Assembly: GCA_004802705.1 (NCBI GenBank)
Contig: SGPL01000039.1
Span: 51,803-106,079, forward strand
Origin: Bondarzewia mesenterica
Taxonomy: Eukaryota > Basidiomycota > Agaricomycetes > Russulales > Bondarzewiaceae
Length of the DNA stretch: 54,277 bases
Direction of reading: 5' to 3'
The notes under the pieces are model-generated. The model was not told where the DNA came from. It was given only the letters and a program-made list of their open reading frames with translations, and made no database searches. Below are positions 1-10,000 of this stretch, one piece after another. Position 1 is the stretch's first letter, and every line of letters begins with the position of its first letter. A program made the translations under genes and the position numbers.

Positions 1-41
1 TGNGAATCATAACAAATAGCTATTTNAATCAACAAAAAGCN

Positions 42-1172
42 ATGGGAAAATTTGCTTGGCATGAATTTACAANAGTTGTCATTCTGAGACAAAATATGAG
101 GCAGATAAATCAATCAAAAGAAGATCAAGATTTTAGNAAAGCTTNNGAAAATATNNGNTATNGTGATTGTACAAAANATGATGTTGCTTTATTGAATTCA
201 AGAATTGCAGGAAGAGGAGTTGATAATCCAAAGCTGGCTAACTCTAACTTTCATGATGTNTCAATNATAACATCATACAATGCNNATAGAGATAAAATNA
301 ATGAANTNGGTACTNAGCNATTTGCAAGAGAGTCAAATCAACAAATCNCAANATTTTTATTCAATTGATAAATGGGCTTCTCTGAATAATNATGATAAGA
401 AAGTACAANACAGAAAGAAGGTTTCTGATCCACTTCNTAGTAANAATGAAATTTTTGAAGATTTGCAANAAANAATCTNGAATTTGCAACATGCTTGCAG
501 TNAAAATCATCCTGGAATATTNAAGTTATGTATNNNATTGCCAGTGATGATTAAACGTAATGAAGCAACTGAATGTTGTGTGACAAATGGAGCTGAAGGA
601 ATGGTAGTTGGTTGGAAAAAAGACAAAATAGATGAGGAACATGCATGCTTGAATACAGTATTTGTAAAGTTAATAAATCCACCATCTGCAATACAACTTG
701 AGGGTTTACCATTGAATGTCATTCCTCTTTCAAGTCAAACCCTTGATGTCAAATGTGAATTACCTAATGGTAAAACAGTTAATATCAAGCGAACTCAAGT
801 TCCTTTAGTGCCAAACTTGCAATGACAGATTTTGCATCACAAGGAAGAACAAGAGCACATAATGTTGTTGATCCACAAAATTGTTTCTCACATCAATCAT
901 TTTATACATGTCTATCACGTGGATCAACTTTGCAAGGAACAATACTCATACAAGGGTTTGATGCTAAAAAAATCACAGGAGGTTTAAAAGCTGGTGACTT
1001 GCGGCAAGAATTTAGAGAGTTGGAGATACTAGATGAGATTACAACTATGAGATATGAAGAAAAGCTACCATATGATGTTCAAGGTCAAACAAGACATCAG
1101 CTTATTACTGCATATCGTCAATGGAAAGGCAATGATTATGTACCACAACATCTTCATCATTCATTGAAATGA
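42..1172 (+). pseudogene. Helitron Pif1-like helicase, C-terminal fragment, frameshifted
   Basis: Translated pieces at 42-368, 280-825 and 822-1172 read as the C-terminal half of a Helitron helicase. Visible signs are a segment with LPVMIKRN and NGAEGMVVGWK, then TDFASQGRTR and SFYTCLSRG, then LQGFDAKKITGG and RQEFRELEILDEIT; this order is typical of fungal Helitron helicases (helicase motifs V-VI region). The reading frame moves from frame 0 to frame 1 near 280-370 (in the N-rich part) and back to frame 0 at about 822, where a TGA overlaps the ATG of the next piece. A TGA ends the fragment at 1170-1172. The gene is therefore broken at three points or more. The catalytic Walker motifs would be upstream of the window. 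Confidence 0.78.
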
Positions 1173-1373
1173 ACCAAGTCAAGCCCATTTATTTCAAATG
1201 TAGAAAAATCTGAAAATATAGACTTGCAATGGAAGGTGATATCCAAGTCAAAGAAAACTTTACCAATAGCATCTACATTAGCTGTTGATAGTGAACAAAA
1301 TGAGTCAAATAATGCAAGTAAGAGCTAAACACATACATATGTACCTGCACAAGGTTCCACACATTTTGAACAA

Positions 1374-2324
1374 TTGAGTGTTGATAAAGGAAAAATATCA
1401 AAGAAAAGACAGATGACTGACACCATAACACAATCTAAAAAAATCAAATTAGATGATGAAGTTTTAGACAAGCATGAATTAGACAATGAGATTTTAGGAA
1501 AGCGCAAATTTGAAGAAGAATCTGAAAGCTCAAATAAAAAACAAAATAGAAGTCAAATATCTCAACAAACAGGTTTAGTTGGATTCAAGTGGAATGCTAC
1601 AACATGGAGCTGTGCATATGATAGTTTGTTTACAATATATATGCATATATATAATGAAAATAAAGACACATGGAAGCATAAAGTCAGGCGATATCCATTG
1701 CTAAGTGTGTTGACTAAAGAGATTGAGAGAGCAATTAAAACAAATGTGGATATCAATGAAGCAAGAAATAAATTACATTTTCAACTGAACAAGGCTGATA
1801 AAAATTCATTTCTTATGTCTGGAACAATTAGCACAGATGTTTATGAATTATGCAGAATAATGTCTCAATGTAAGCCTAGATCATCATATGGATCAGTTCA
1901 GTTATGGTGTCAACAATGTAATACAATATTTGAAGAAACATTGATCACAAGTTCTTTATGGCATACTGATTTAAGCCATAAAGGTCTTTCAACTGCAGCT
2001 ATTGTAAAATTATTACTTGATAAAAAAGATGAAAGATCATGTGTATCTTGTATTAATAATTTTCAAAGAACAACTATACTCAAACATTTACCTATTACCT
2101 TTCACTTAGAAATTAATCAAATAGCTGGAGACTTTGATCTCAACATAATGATTGACACAACTATATATCAATTAAGAGGCATTATTTATTGGGGATCTAA
2201 TCACTTTACTGCAAGAATAATTTCTAAAGATTGTAATGTATGGACATATAATGGTACATTTATGGATGGAGAATCCACACTATACAATGCCGAAGCTGTC
2301 CAGCAATGCCATCAGCCTTCCTAG
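1374..2324 (+). CDS. USP-like (peptidase C19) cysteine protease domain of the Helitron
   Basis: The 316-codon frame starts formally at a TTG; the first ATG is at 1413. After a basic, acidic-rich linker (KRKFEEES) it reads GFKWNATTWSCAYDSLF, which looks like the Cys box of ubiquitin-specific proteases (Cys codon at 1611-1613). Later, SNHFTARI gives the candidate His (2202-2204), and two CxxC pairs (1908-1919 and 2040-2051) look like the zinc-ribbon fingers of USPs. The domain order Cys box, fingers, ITFHLEIN strand and His box fits family C19. It lies in the same frame as the helicase piece 822-1172, separated only by TGA 1170 and TAA 1326, so the two were probably one polyprotein. The last 18 codons are read from the first 160-base satellite unit, so the true C-terminus is lost. 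It is probably not a functional host gene. Confidence 0.6.
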   Translation: MSVDKGKISKKRQMTDTITQSKKIKLDDEVLDKHELDNEILGKRKFEEESESSNKKQNRSQISQQTGLVGFKWNATTWSCAYDSLFTIYMHIYNENKDTWKHKVRRYPLLSVLTKEIERAIKTNVDINEARNKLHFQLNKADKNSFLMSGTISTDVYELCRIMSQCKPRSSYGSVQLWCQQCNTIFEETLITSSLWHTDLSHKGLSTAAIVKLLLDKKDERSCVSCINNFQRTTILKHLPITFHLEINQIAGDFDLNIMIDTTIYQLRGIIYWGSNHFTARIISKDCNVWTYNGTFMDGESTLYNAEAVQQCHQPS

Positions 2325-3150
2325 CAAGAAACAGTGATCTCATTGAGAAATATCATTCAAAAGATAAAACAAGTGTTATTCATGATGAATATATGAGTGT
2401 TATATATGGGAAGGAAGATATTGTAATGAAGAATGCTCTCTAAACAATGCCAAAGCCATTTGGGAAAGTCTTACACCTTCCCAGTGAGGAACAGTGATCT
2501 CATCAGGCAACATCATTGAGAAAATAGCACAAGTCTGAGCGGGGATGAATATACAAGTGTGAGGTATCAGCCCGAAGCTATTTTGATGCAGAATCCACGC
2601 TCGCTGATGCCAAAGCTGTTCGGCGAAGTCCTGCACCTTCTCGGGGAAGAATGGTGATCACACCAGTAAACATCATTGTAAATACAACACAAGTGCCAGC
2701 GGGGATGAATATATAAGTGTGAGATATCAGCCTGAAGCTATTTTGATGCAGAATCCACGCTTGCTGGTGCCGAAGCCATTCAGTGAAGTCCTGCACCTTC
2801 TCAGGGAAGAACGATGATCACACTGGTGAACATCATTGTAAATATAACACAAGTGCCAGCGGAGATGAATATACAAGTGTGGCATATGAGCAAAAAGCTA
2901 TTTTGATGCAGAATCCACGCTCACCGATGCCGAAGCCATTCGGCGAAGTTCTGCACCTTCTCGGGGAAGAACGGTGATCACACCGGTGAACATCATTGTA
3001 AATACAGCACAAGTGCCAGCAGGGATGAATAGACAAGTGTGGCATATGAGAAAGAAGCTATTATAATGTAAAATCCATGCTAGCTGAAGCCAAAGCCATT
3101 CTGCAAAGTTCTACACCTTCTCGAGGAAGAATGGTGATCACACCGGTGAA
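2271..3150. repeat. Tandem array, exact 160-base period, about 5.5 units
   Basis: The landmark GAATCCACGC (or a variant) begins at 2271, 2431, 2591, 2751, 2911 and 3071, always 160 bases apart. Units 3-5 are nearly identical; units 1, 2 and 6 are more diverged, as expected at the edges of an array maintained by unequal exchange. Most units carry a short inverted repeat, clearest at 2929-2946 (GCCGAAGCCATTCGGC). The array starts inside the Helitron protease frame and stops near 3150 within CACCGGTGAA, where a second array begins. I see no coding function. Confidence 0.9.
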
Positions 3151-3960
3151 GAATCTCGGCTAGGCTGTTAAAGACAATCAACGGCGAGCCAGCCCAACCC
3201 CGTTACCTTTCCCAAAAGTCTTGGCCTGGCTATCTCTCACCAGCCTGATCCCATTATCTTCCCTGAGAATCTCAGCTGAACTGTCAGAGACGGTCCCCAT
3301 TATATTTTTTAAGAGTCTCGGCTGAACTGTCAGAGACGGTCCTCATTATATTTTTTGAGAGGCTCAGCTGAACCATCAAAGATGGTCCCCATTACATTTC
3401 GTGAGAATCTTAGCCAAACCATCAGAGATGGTTCCTATTACCTTTCCTAAAAATCTCAGCTGACCCGTCAGAGACGGTCCCCATTACCATCACCAAAAAT
3501 CTCGGCCAAACTGTCAGACATAGTGAACGGTGAGCAAGCCCGACCCCATTACCTTCCCCGAGAATCTCGGCTGAACCATTGAATATGGTGAATGGTGAGC
3601 AAGCAAAACACTTTTTACATGCTCAGTCGACCTGTCAGAGACGGTGAACAATGAGCAGGCAAGGCCCATATGTCTGCCCAGAAGGTGCTCAGCTGAACCG
3701 TTAGACACAGTGAATGGCGAGCAAACCCGACCCCATTACCTTCCCCAAGAATCTCGGCCGAACTGTTAGACACAGTGAATGGCGAGCAAGCAAAACACTT
3801 TTTGCATGCTCGGCCGACCCGTCAGAGATGGTAAACAGTGAGTGGGCAAGGCTCATATCTCTGCCCAGCTACTATTCAGCCGAACCATCTGTAATGGGGC
3901 CCCATGGCCATCGGCCGAGCTCAGCTGGCCGTCAGCATCAGGCAAAAAGCACCTTTGGCT
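3151..3960. repeat. Second tandem array, 46-base core period with hairpin units
   Basis: CTCGG/CTCAG landmarks occur at 3155, 3220, 3271, 3317, 3363, 3409, 3455, 3501, 3556, 3622, 3688, 3753 and 3809. Six consecutive starts (3271-3501) are exactly 46 bases apart; the flanking units are 51-66 bases because of inserted segments such as GGTGAATGGCGAGCAAGC. The unit core contains a perfect or near-perfect inverted repeat, ACCGTC-AGA-GACGGT, so single-stranded copies could fold. It abuts the 160-base array without a gap and decays after about 3900. Confidence 0.85.
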
Positions 3961-3970
3961 GGCTCATCTA

Positions 3971-5575
3971 AGATAATAAGAAGGCACTGAATAGGCTCTG
4001 ATGTGCATGCTGAGCTGCTCTGCCTTAACCTTCTCTTCTATGAAGTCATTGAGTGGGTGCGAGCAGCATGTATTTGTCTACATATTTAGGAATGTCTTAT
4101 TCTCTGATGAACGGAGAATGAGTGGGCACACATTGAATGAATAACTATAGTCGGAGTCCATCATTGCATTGTTTACCCTAATCTTAACCATTGCGGACAG
4201 CAGATTACTCTAACGCAATGAGATAGAATTATTGACAAAGGTACTGGGCGATATTATGAAAGCTGTGTCAGAAGGAATATGAAAACTGAAATCTCTCATA
4301 CTTTCTCAGAAGCAGTGTATAGCTGCGAGGTTGCGCATAATATGCATAAGCTTCTCTCTCTCAAGATGAGTCCTTGCAGCTATCTCTTAACTATGCATTC
4401 CTTCTGGATAGTCAGCAATCATGTCTACTCCATTTGCATTTATGATGATATAGAGACAGGCTATGTCGGCTGTGGCCAAAGAGCACTATCACCAGAGAAC
4501 ATTTTTTTTTAAGCACTAGATCCAAATAACAATAATGATAGGTCGACTTACAGTTGATATGGTAAAGGCTGAGAGGGCCAGCGTGATGCAGAGCTGGTGG
4601 CATGCACCTTAAAGAATACGAAGAGATTTTATCAAAGCAGGCATATCTTCAGGGAGCTGTGACTCTGTCGCTGACTTGAGGGATGGAACATCAAGGCCAG
4701 CACTGTAACAGACAGTGAGGGAGGCATGTTTGCGAGTCAGAGGGAATCGATGTTAGTGGGAGGAAGTTGAAAAAACATATCACACTGAGTCACAGCTGGT
4801 GTCTGACTTGTGCTGCACATCCTTGGGTGTAAACCTAAGATGAAAAATGGGCTTTGAATGAAGATTTTATCCACAGGCTTTGATGTTGGGTTTAAACCTG
4901 AGACCATGCCTAATTGGGCAATCTCAGCGTCGCATCAGGTTCATCTCAGCTCACAATGAAATCACACAATTGATGCGATGCCAAGTTTCCTTTCTCAGTG
5001 TGACACCAATTGAAGGCCTGGTGGTGTAAGACCTCATAATACATAGGGTTGAGCTATCACTGATGTTATGCACTATGAGATATTCAACTGTACTTCAAAA
5101 AGCATGAGATAATTTAATAATATATATTGCACATTCATTCAACGACTCCTAAGTAAGAAATGCATACATTGAATACTGTAATCATTTCTTATAATATTGA
5201 TTTTGCTCATTTATTAATAGATCTTGCACAACAAAAAAATAAACATCTTTTGTGGTCTGCACTGAAAAATTAATCTACATCCCTAAGGGTTAACTGTGAA
5301 GCTCTCTCAATTTAGCAATCTAATGCACAATGCATCTCTAAACATCAGTCAAATTCTGAACAAAGTTGAATGTGTAAATAATTCAGAAATCAAGATACAA
5401 TTGTCTTCCTCCCCCTTTTGAATTAATTTAATTTTTTTTCTTATCAATCACTACACCTATAGTTCAGGCACACTAAGTGCAGGGAAGATTTCTCACACTT
5501 TCAAAATGTAGCCTATAGATCAACTATAGATCCACAATTATCTTGAGTGTATAGATGTATGTAGACAAGATGATA
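3971..5575. other. Non-coding AT-rich stretch
   Basis: I found no reading frame with protein-like composition, no plausible intron-exon structure and no RNA gene. It is AT-rich like the Helitron to the left and unlike the gene block to the right, so it is probably degenerate repeat sequence. Confidence 0.5.
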
Positions 5576-5994
5576 TACAGTGTTGACCCAGTCCTTGATT
5601 TTACCCCAGTCCTTGATCAACCTGAGTATACCTGACACAATTTTGCATAATGACCTTGATAAATTTGGGCCAGAGTAGATAGACATAAAGAGATCGTTTA
5701 TACCAACTCTCAGCAAAATGCGTGGAGTTCCCATTTTTTGGCAATTGAAATATGGGTGATTTGGTGGATTTGTAGCCCATTTCAACTTTTGTACACGACT
5801 TCCAATATTATCAGTCGGGATAACACACAGATTGACTTTACAATCAAATATGTAGGACTTCTCTGCACATATTTCTCTTTCATACTATAGGATTTGGTGC
5901 AGAGCTGGTGGAGATAATCATGATCTATGTGAGCATGAGTTTGAAGCGTGACAGCACGAAGTGAGAGGCGGGCGGTGCGCATCAATAAACGTGA

Positions 5995-6033
5995 CCTTAA
6001 TAGGACCCCTGATAATAGGGGGTGAGGTCGAGT
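5995..6033 (+). repeat. Inner inverted repeat, left arm
   Basis: About 30 bases (6001-6030) match the complement of 6671-6714 without a mismatch, with weaker extension on both sides. The arm itself can fold through CCCCT...AGGGG. Confidence 0.8.
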
Positions 6034-6670
6034 TAGATTTTTCAGCCTTTCGGCTCTGAGCTGGTGGACAAAAAATGCTACCCAAAAAAGGAAATTTCCT
6101 ACTGTGAGGTGACCCGACCTCAACTTTTTTGGCAGAACTGGTGGGTAAATTACTCAACCTCTCAAAATCTCAGAAAATTTCAAAAAAAAGGCATAAAAAT
6201 TCTCAAATAATGTACTTATATCCATTTCTCACTCCAAACCATTATCTTCATCATTAATCAACATCTTGGACTGCCTTATTGCCTCAACTGCTAAAACCAA
6301 CTGCTCCTTGTGCAACAGCATGTAACCAAGACAATCATCAAAATATTTTTAAGGCTGCTTAGTTGATTGGCGGATAGACCAATGTGAATGGTTTAGAATT
6401 GACGAAGCCGGACATGTCGCCAGACTTGAAGTACGACGTAAGAAATGGCACATTCACGGTGGCTCACTAGATGATCAATGGACGTTCACGGTATTGGCAT
6501 GATCACGGAGTTTAAAATGGAGGTGCTGGACCGACCCAACCTCCCATACAGGGAAAGCGACTGGTGGACAAAAAACCCTACCTCCGGCCTCAAACCGGCA
6601 TCCTGCTGGTGGATCAAAACCGGGCACTACCCGACCTGTCCGGGGCCGGAGGGCCTTTTACTGGTGGACG

Positions 6671-6714
6671 CTCGACCCGACCTCACCCCCTATTATCAGG
6701 GGTCCTACCTTAAT
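6671..6714 (-). repeat. Inner inverted repeat, right arm
   Basis: This is the reverse complement of the left arm at 5995-6033. It has a few extra bases (GGTCG and GTA insertions relative to the left arm), so the two arms have begun to diverge. Confidence 0.8.
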
Positions 6715-7093
6715 GAGCATGTCACGGCACACGACGCGATAATCACACGCGGCGCAAGGACTGGGGTTGCGTGACATTTGGCCTCTCACCGTGACTTATA
6801 GGGCAGCACACTCAAAACTCATTGGCAGGTTTAAATAATTCGAGTATATCATCTTTTAATACTTTACTGTACATCTATCAACTTAGACTAAAAAAAAAAT
6901 GATGAGTTGCGAGTGAGGATGAGGGGGGGTCAAAGTCGCGGATCAAGGACTGGGTCAACACTGTACATGTCATATCCACGAAGATAGCGAAAGTATAAGG
7001 AATATCGAGGCAAAGTGATCGATCCAATACAGGAATTTAAAACAAAACAGATTATAAAATGAAGAAAATCCGAATGATCCAATCTTACGGCTT

Positions 7094-10000
7094 TCAACTC
7101 GGCGTGGTAGGATTCGCATTCGACCCAGCCGCACTATTTTGCTTATTGAACGTCATCTGGGACACCGGCCGGCCGTCGGAAGCAAGGTTATCCATCTCCT
7201 CAAAGCTCCGAACCAAATCTTTCACGCTCCCCCCACTGCTCCTCCGCTGCTGAGGAATCCGGATAGGTTGCGGTGGCTCTGGCTGAAGTGTGACATGCCG
7301 AAGGTCAACAAGACGCCTGGGACGCGGTCGTATTTGCATACGGGGTATCTTCGACGGCGGCACAGGGGCGCGATGAAGGTTGACGATCTCCTTGGGGTGA
7401 GCCTGCTTTGGAGGAGGCTTGCTAATGGGCGTAGTGATGGGGCCGCGGGCTTTTTCTAGTACTTCAGGAGGCGGTAAGGGAAGACCAGGTCGGCCACCCT
7501 CCTTCGTCTTCACTGGCACTTTGGATTTGGACAGTGTCGGCAGATACGAAAAGAAAAAGCCCTTGACCCGGCTGCCAATTCCTGCAGGAGCTTGTTCACT
7601 CTGCTCTTTATTCATATCTTCTGACACCGAGATGTCCTGCGAACTCATAGAGGTTTCAGAAATATCGTTGACTGACGTCTCATCTACAGACGGACGAGCT
7701 GGAGGTTCCTGCCGGCTGATGGAAATGGCCTCCTCCATGAGGTGTGAGTAGCGAGGAGCCAATAATGATGGTGGTAGCTTTGGGCGGTCGACATCCATGT
7801 CCCATGATGAGAGTGCAGGGGCAGACAGCTTCGGGCGGCTCGAAGACCAGACGAAACGTCCACGGCTGAGAGGGGTGAAGTCCGGTACAGAAGGGGTAGA
7901 CACCACAGAAGATTGACGGAAACTCGGTGTGGGTGGAGCGACATTGCCCGAGCGCTGTTTCTTCTGAAGGGCTCTCGCGCGTCTCAGAAGGTCTTCGCTG
8001 CAAAGAAGTACAAAAACTTTATGTGAGCTCACGCTGTCTGAAGAGCATTTGAAGAAGTCTAACCGAGTCCATGCCGAACCCAGACCGGCCACGACATTCT
8101 CACCCCCCAGTAAGACCACAAATCGATCCGCGACCTTCTCCAGGTCCACCAAGTCGACATCACCCAGCTCATCCCCTCCCTTCCCAAGACGCGCACTTAT
8201 CGCAAGCCGCTCGTCGGTGAAGCACGCATCGAGGAGCTTCCAGTCGTTGCGCGTCCAGTCCCTGGGCCCGTCCATATCGATGTGCAGCGTAGTTTCGGAG
8301 GAGCCGAAGGACGAGGCTGCGGGGGACGGTGTTCGAAGTGGATATCTTGCCGTCGTAGACTTCACGGGCGTTCCCTGCAGCCCATGGTAAAACAACGACG
8401 CCGACGGGGTGCCAGGTATGAACATTCTGTCCCCGATCGTAGCACCAAGACTGTACCTCGCCTTGCGGGCAGGCGATACTGATTTGCGTATACCAGAAGC
8501 AGAGACGTCAGCACGACGAGCATTCTTCATCAGAGATTGCACAGACGGTGACGATCGTCTTCGTTCCTGCAGATCCTTCACGATCATGTCATAGTCATGC
8601 TATAAAGCACCCAAGCACCGTGTCAACGCAAACCCTCTTAACAGAAAAAGAGATCACTTACGGATTTGAGAATGGCAGCAGCTCGAGCAGCCGCCCACGG
8701 ATCATCACTGACAATCTTTATAACACTCTGATCGCCCTCATTGCTCTCTCCATCCGAAGAGCTAGCCTCATCCTCGTCTTGAACGTCGCCCATGACCTCG
8801 TCATTCTCCGGCTGCTCAACAACCTACCCACATCATTGAAATGAGCAACGTCCTACTTCGAGAACTCCCAAGCACGCACCTCCTCTGACGGCCACTTCTC
8901 CTTCCAGGCCTCAGGGTCAACAGAGAGCTCACGATCGACAGAAGTCTCCTCTTCTACCTCCTCTTCTTCAACTGACTTTTCTCGCTGCACAATATCAGGA
9001 TCGCTCATGAAGGACACCTCTTGATCGCGTTCCCCTTGGTTATCATCGCCTTCCTCTGTCTGCTCTGCTTGCTGCACCAATGGGGTTTCTGTGACATCTC
9101 CAGCCTCCTCAGGGTTGACACTCCCATCCTGAAACCCAGAATCCGTCTCCTGAGCAGGCTGATGCATGGCAGGACCTGCATCGTCCTCACGAACCTCATC
9201 TGCCGATAACTCGGCATTCTCGACTGAGGTGTCCACAGCAGGCTCTCCCCCCTCAACGGAGGCATCCACAGCTGGATCATGAGAGCCATGCATGTCTACA
9301 TCTTCCAATCCACTTTCGTCCTCTCTGACCAACTCCATGGGCGGAACATCGTCGACATGGTCATCGGGATGGAGGACAGGCGACTCCGGAGTCGGGATGT
9401 CGTCTTCAAGGGGTTCCGCACTGTAAAGTTCATGCGGCGCACTGGGTTCGTCCTGCATAGGTGGACTATCATCTGCGGTCGACCGCTGTTCAGGCCTGAG
9501 ACCATCCTCCTCCACAGCACTAGGTTCGTTGCCTTCCTTCGTTTCTTGCCGCTCTTCCTTCTGATTCGCCGGACCCGTTGTCGACTCAGAATGCAAGTCC
9601 TCTCCCGTATCATTCTCCATGTCTTGATCCCCATCTTCCTCTTCATCATCCTCCTCGACCACCTTGTTCCTCAAAGGGAAGGGACTCCTTGGCCTCCCCC
9701 ACCTTTCAATCCTATCCCTCGTCGCACTCGTCGGTGGATCCGCCTTGATCGGTACAGTCATGACCTTAAATCTCCCCGTATATTCCCCCGTGTCTTCTTC
9801 ATCCCCCTTCCCACGCTCCCTTTCTTCTTCCGAGCTCTCATCATCTACGTCATCCGCACCCGTAAAATCAAACATTGAGGGTGGACCAGGTAATTCGTCT
9901 GAATCACTGACAACGGACGGCAACTCAAAGTCAGGCTGACTGAGAACAAAACGAGTCGACAAAAAGGCCTGAGGTGCAGCCTCAGGCGGAGACGTCGACG

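Larger units (their letters stand above)
1..2340 (+). mobile_element. Decayed Helitron (3' part: helicase C-terminus plus USP-like protease)
   Basis: The first 2.3 kb is AT-rich and encodes the C-terminal part of a Helitron Pif1-type helicase followed by a USP-like cysteine protease domain. It differs strongly in base composition from the gene block further right. Frame changes, two in-frame stops and many ambiguous bases (N) in the first ~540 bases show that it is not an intact element. The Rep (HUH nuclease) part would lie to the left of the window and is not seen. I could not fix a Helitron 3' end, because the protease reading frame passes straight into the 160-base repeat array at 2271. 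Family assignment comes from recognised helicase motifs; the boundaries are inference. Confidence 0.75.
5576..6965. mobile_element. Nested inverted-repeat element (MITE-like)
   Basis: Two pairs of inverted repeats are nested about one centre. The outer pair is a 24-base perfect match between 5576-5599 and the complement of 6942-6965. The inner pair is about 30 bases perfect (39-44 imperfect) between 5995-6033 and the complement of 6671-6714. The inner arms each contain their own small hairpin (CCCCT-GATAAT-AGGGG). Inside, a motif close to CTGGTGGACAAAAA recurs at 6061, 6138, 6561, 6605 and 6661, mostly followed by CTACC or GACCCGACCTC. No transposase is encoded, so this looks like a non-autonomous element or two related elements inserted around each other. 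I could not identify target-site duplications. Confidence 0.55.

Noticed and set aside
3271..3546. CRISPR-like array (regular 46-base spacing with palindromic core)
   Set aside because: The whole unit repeats, with no unique spacers, and the genome is eukaryotic.
7999..8032. 35-base intron with donor GTGAGC in the orphan gene
   Set aside because: Too short and it breaks the frame; the 66-base intron 8063-7998 with the same acceptor keeps the frame.
9279..9878. 199-codon plus-strand frame
   Set aside because: It is antisense to the acidic Ser/Pro-rich exon of the orphan gene and is a mirror of its biased codons.
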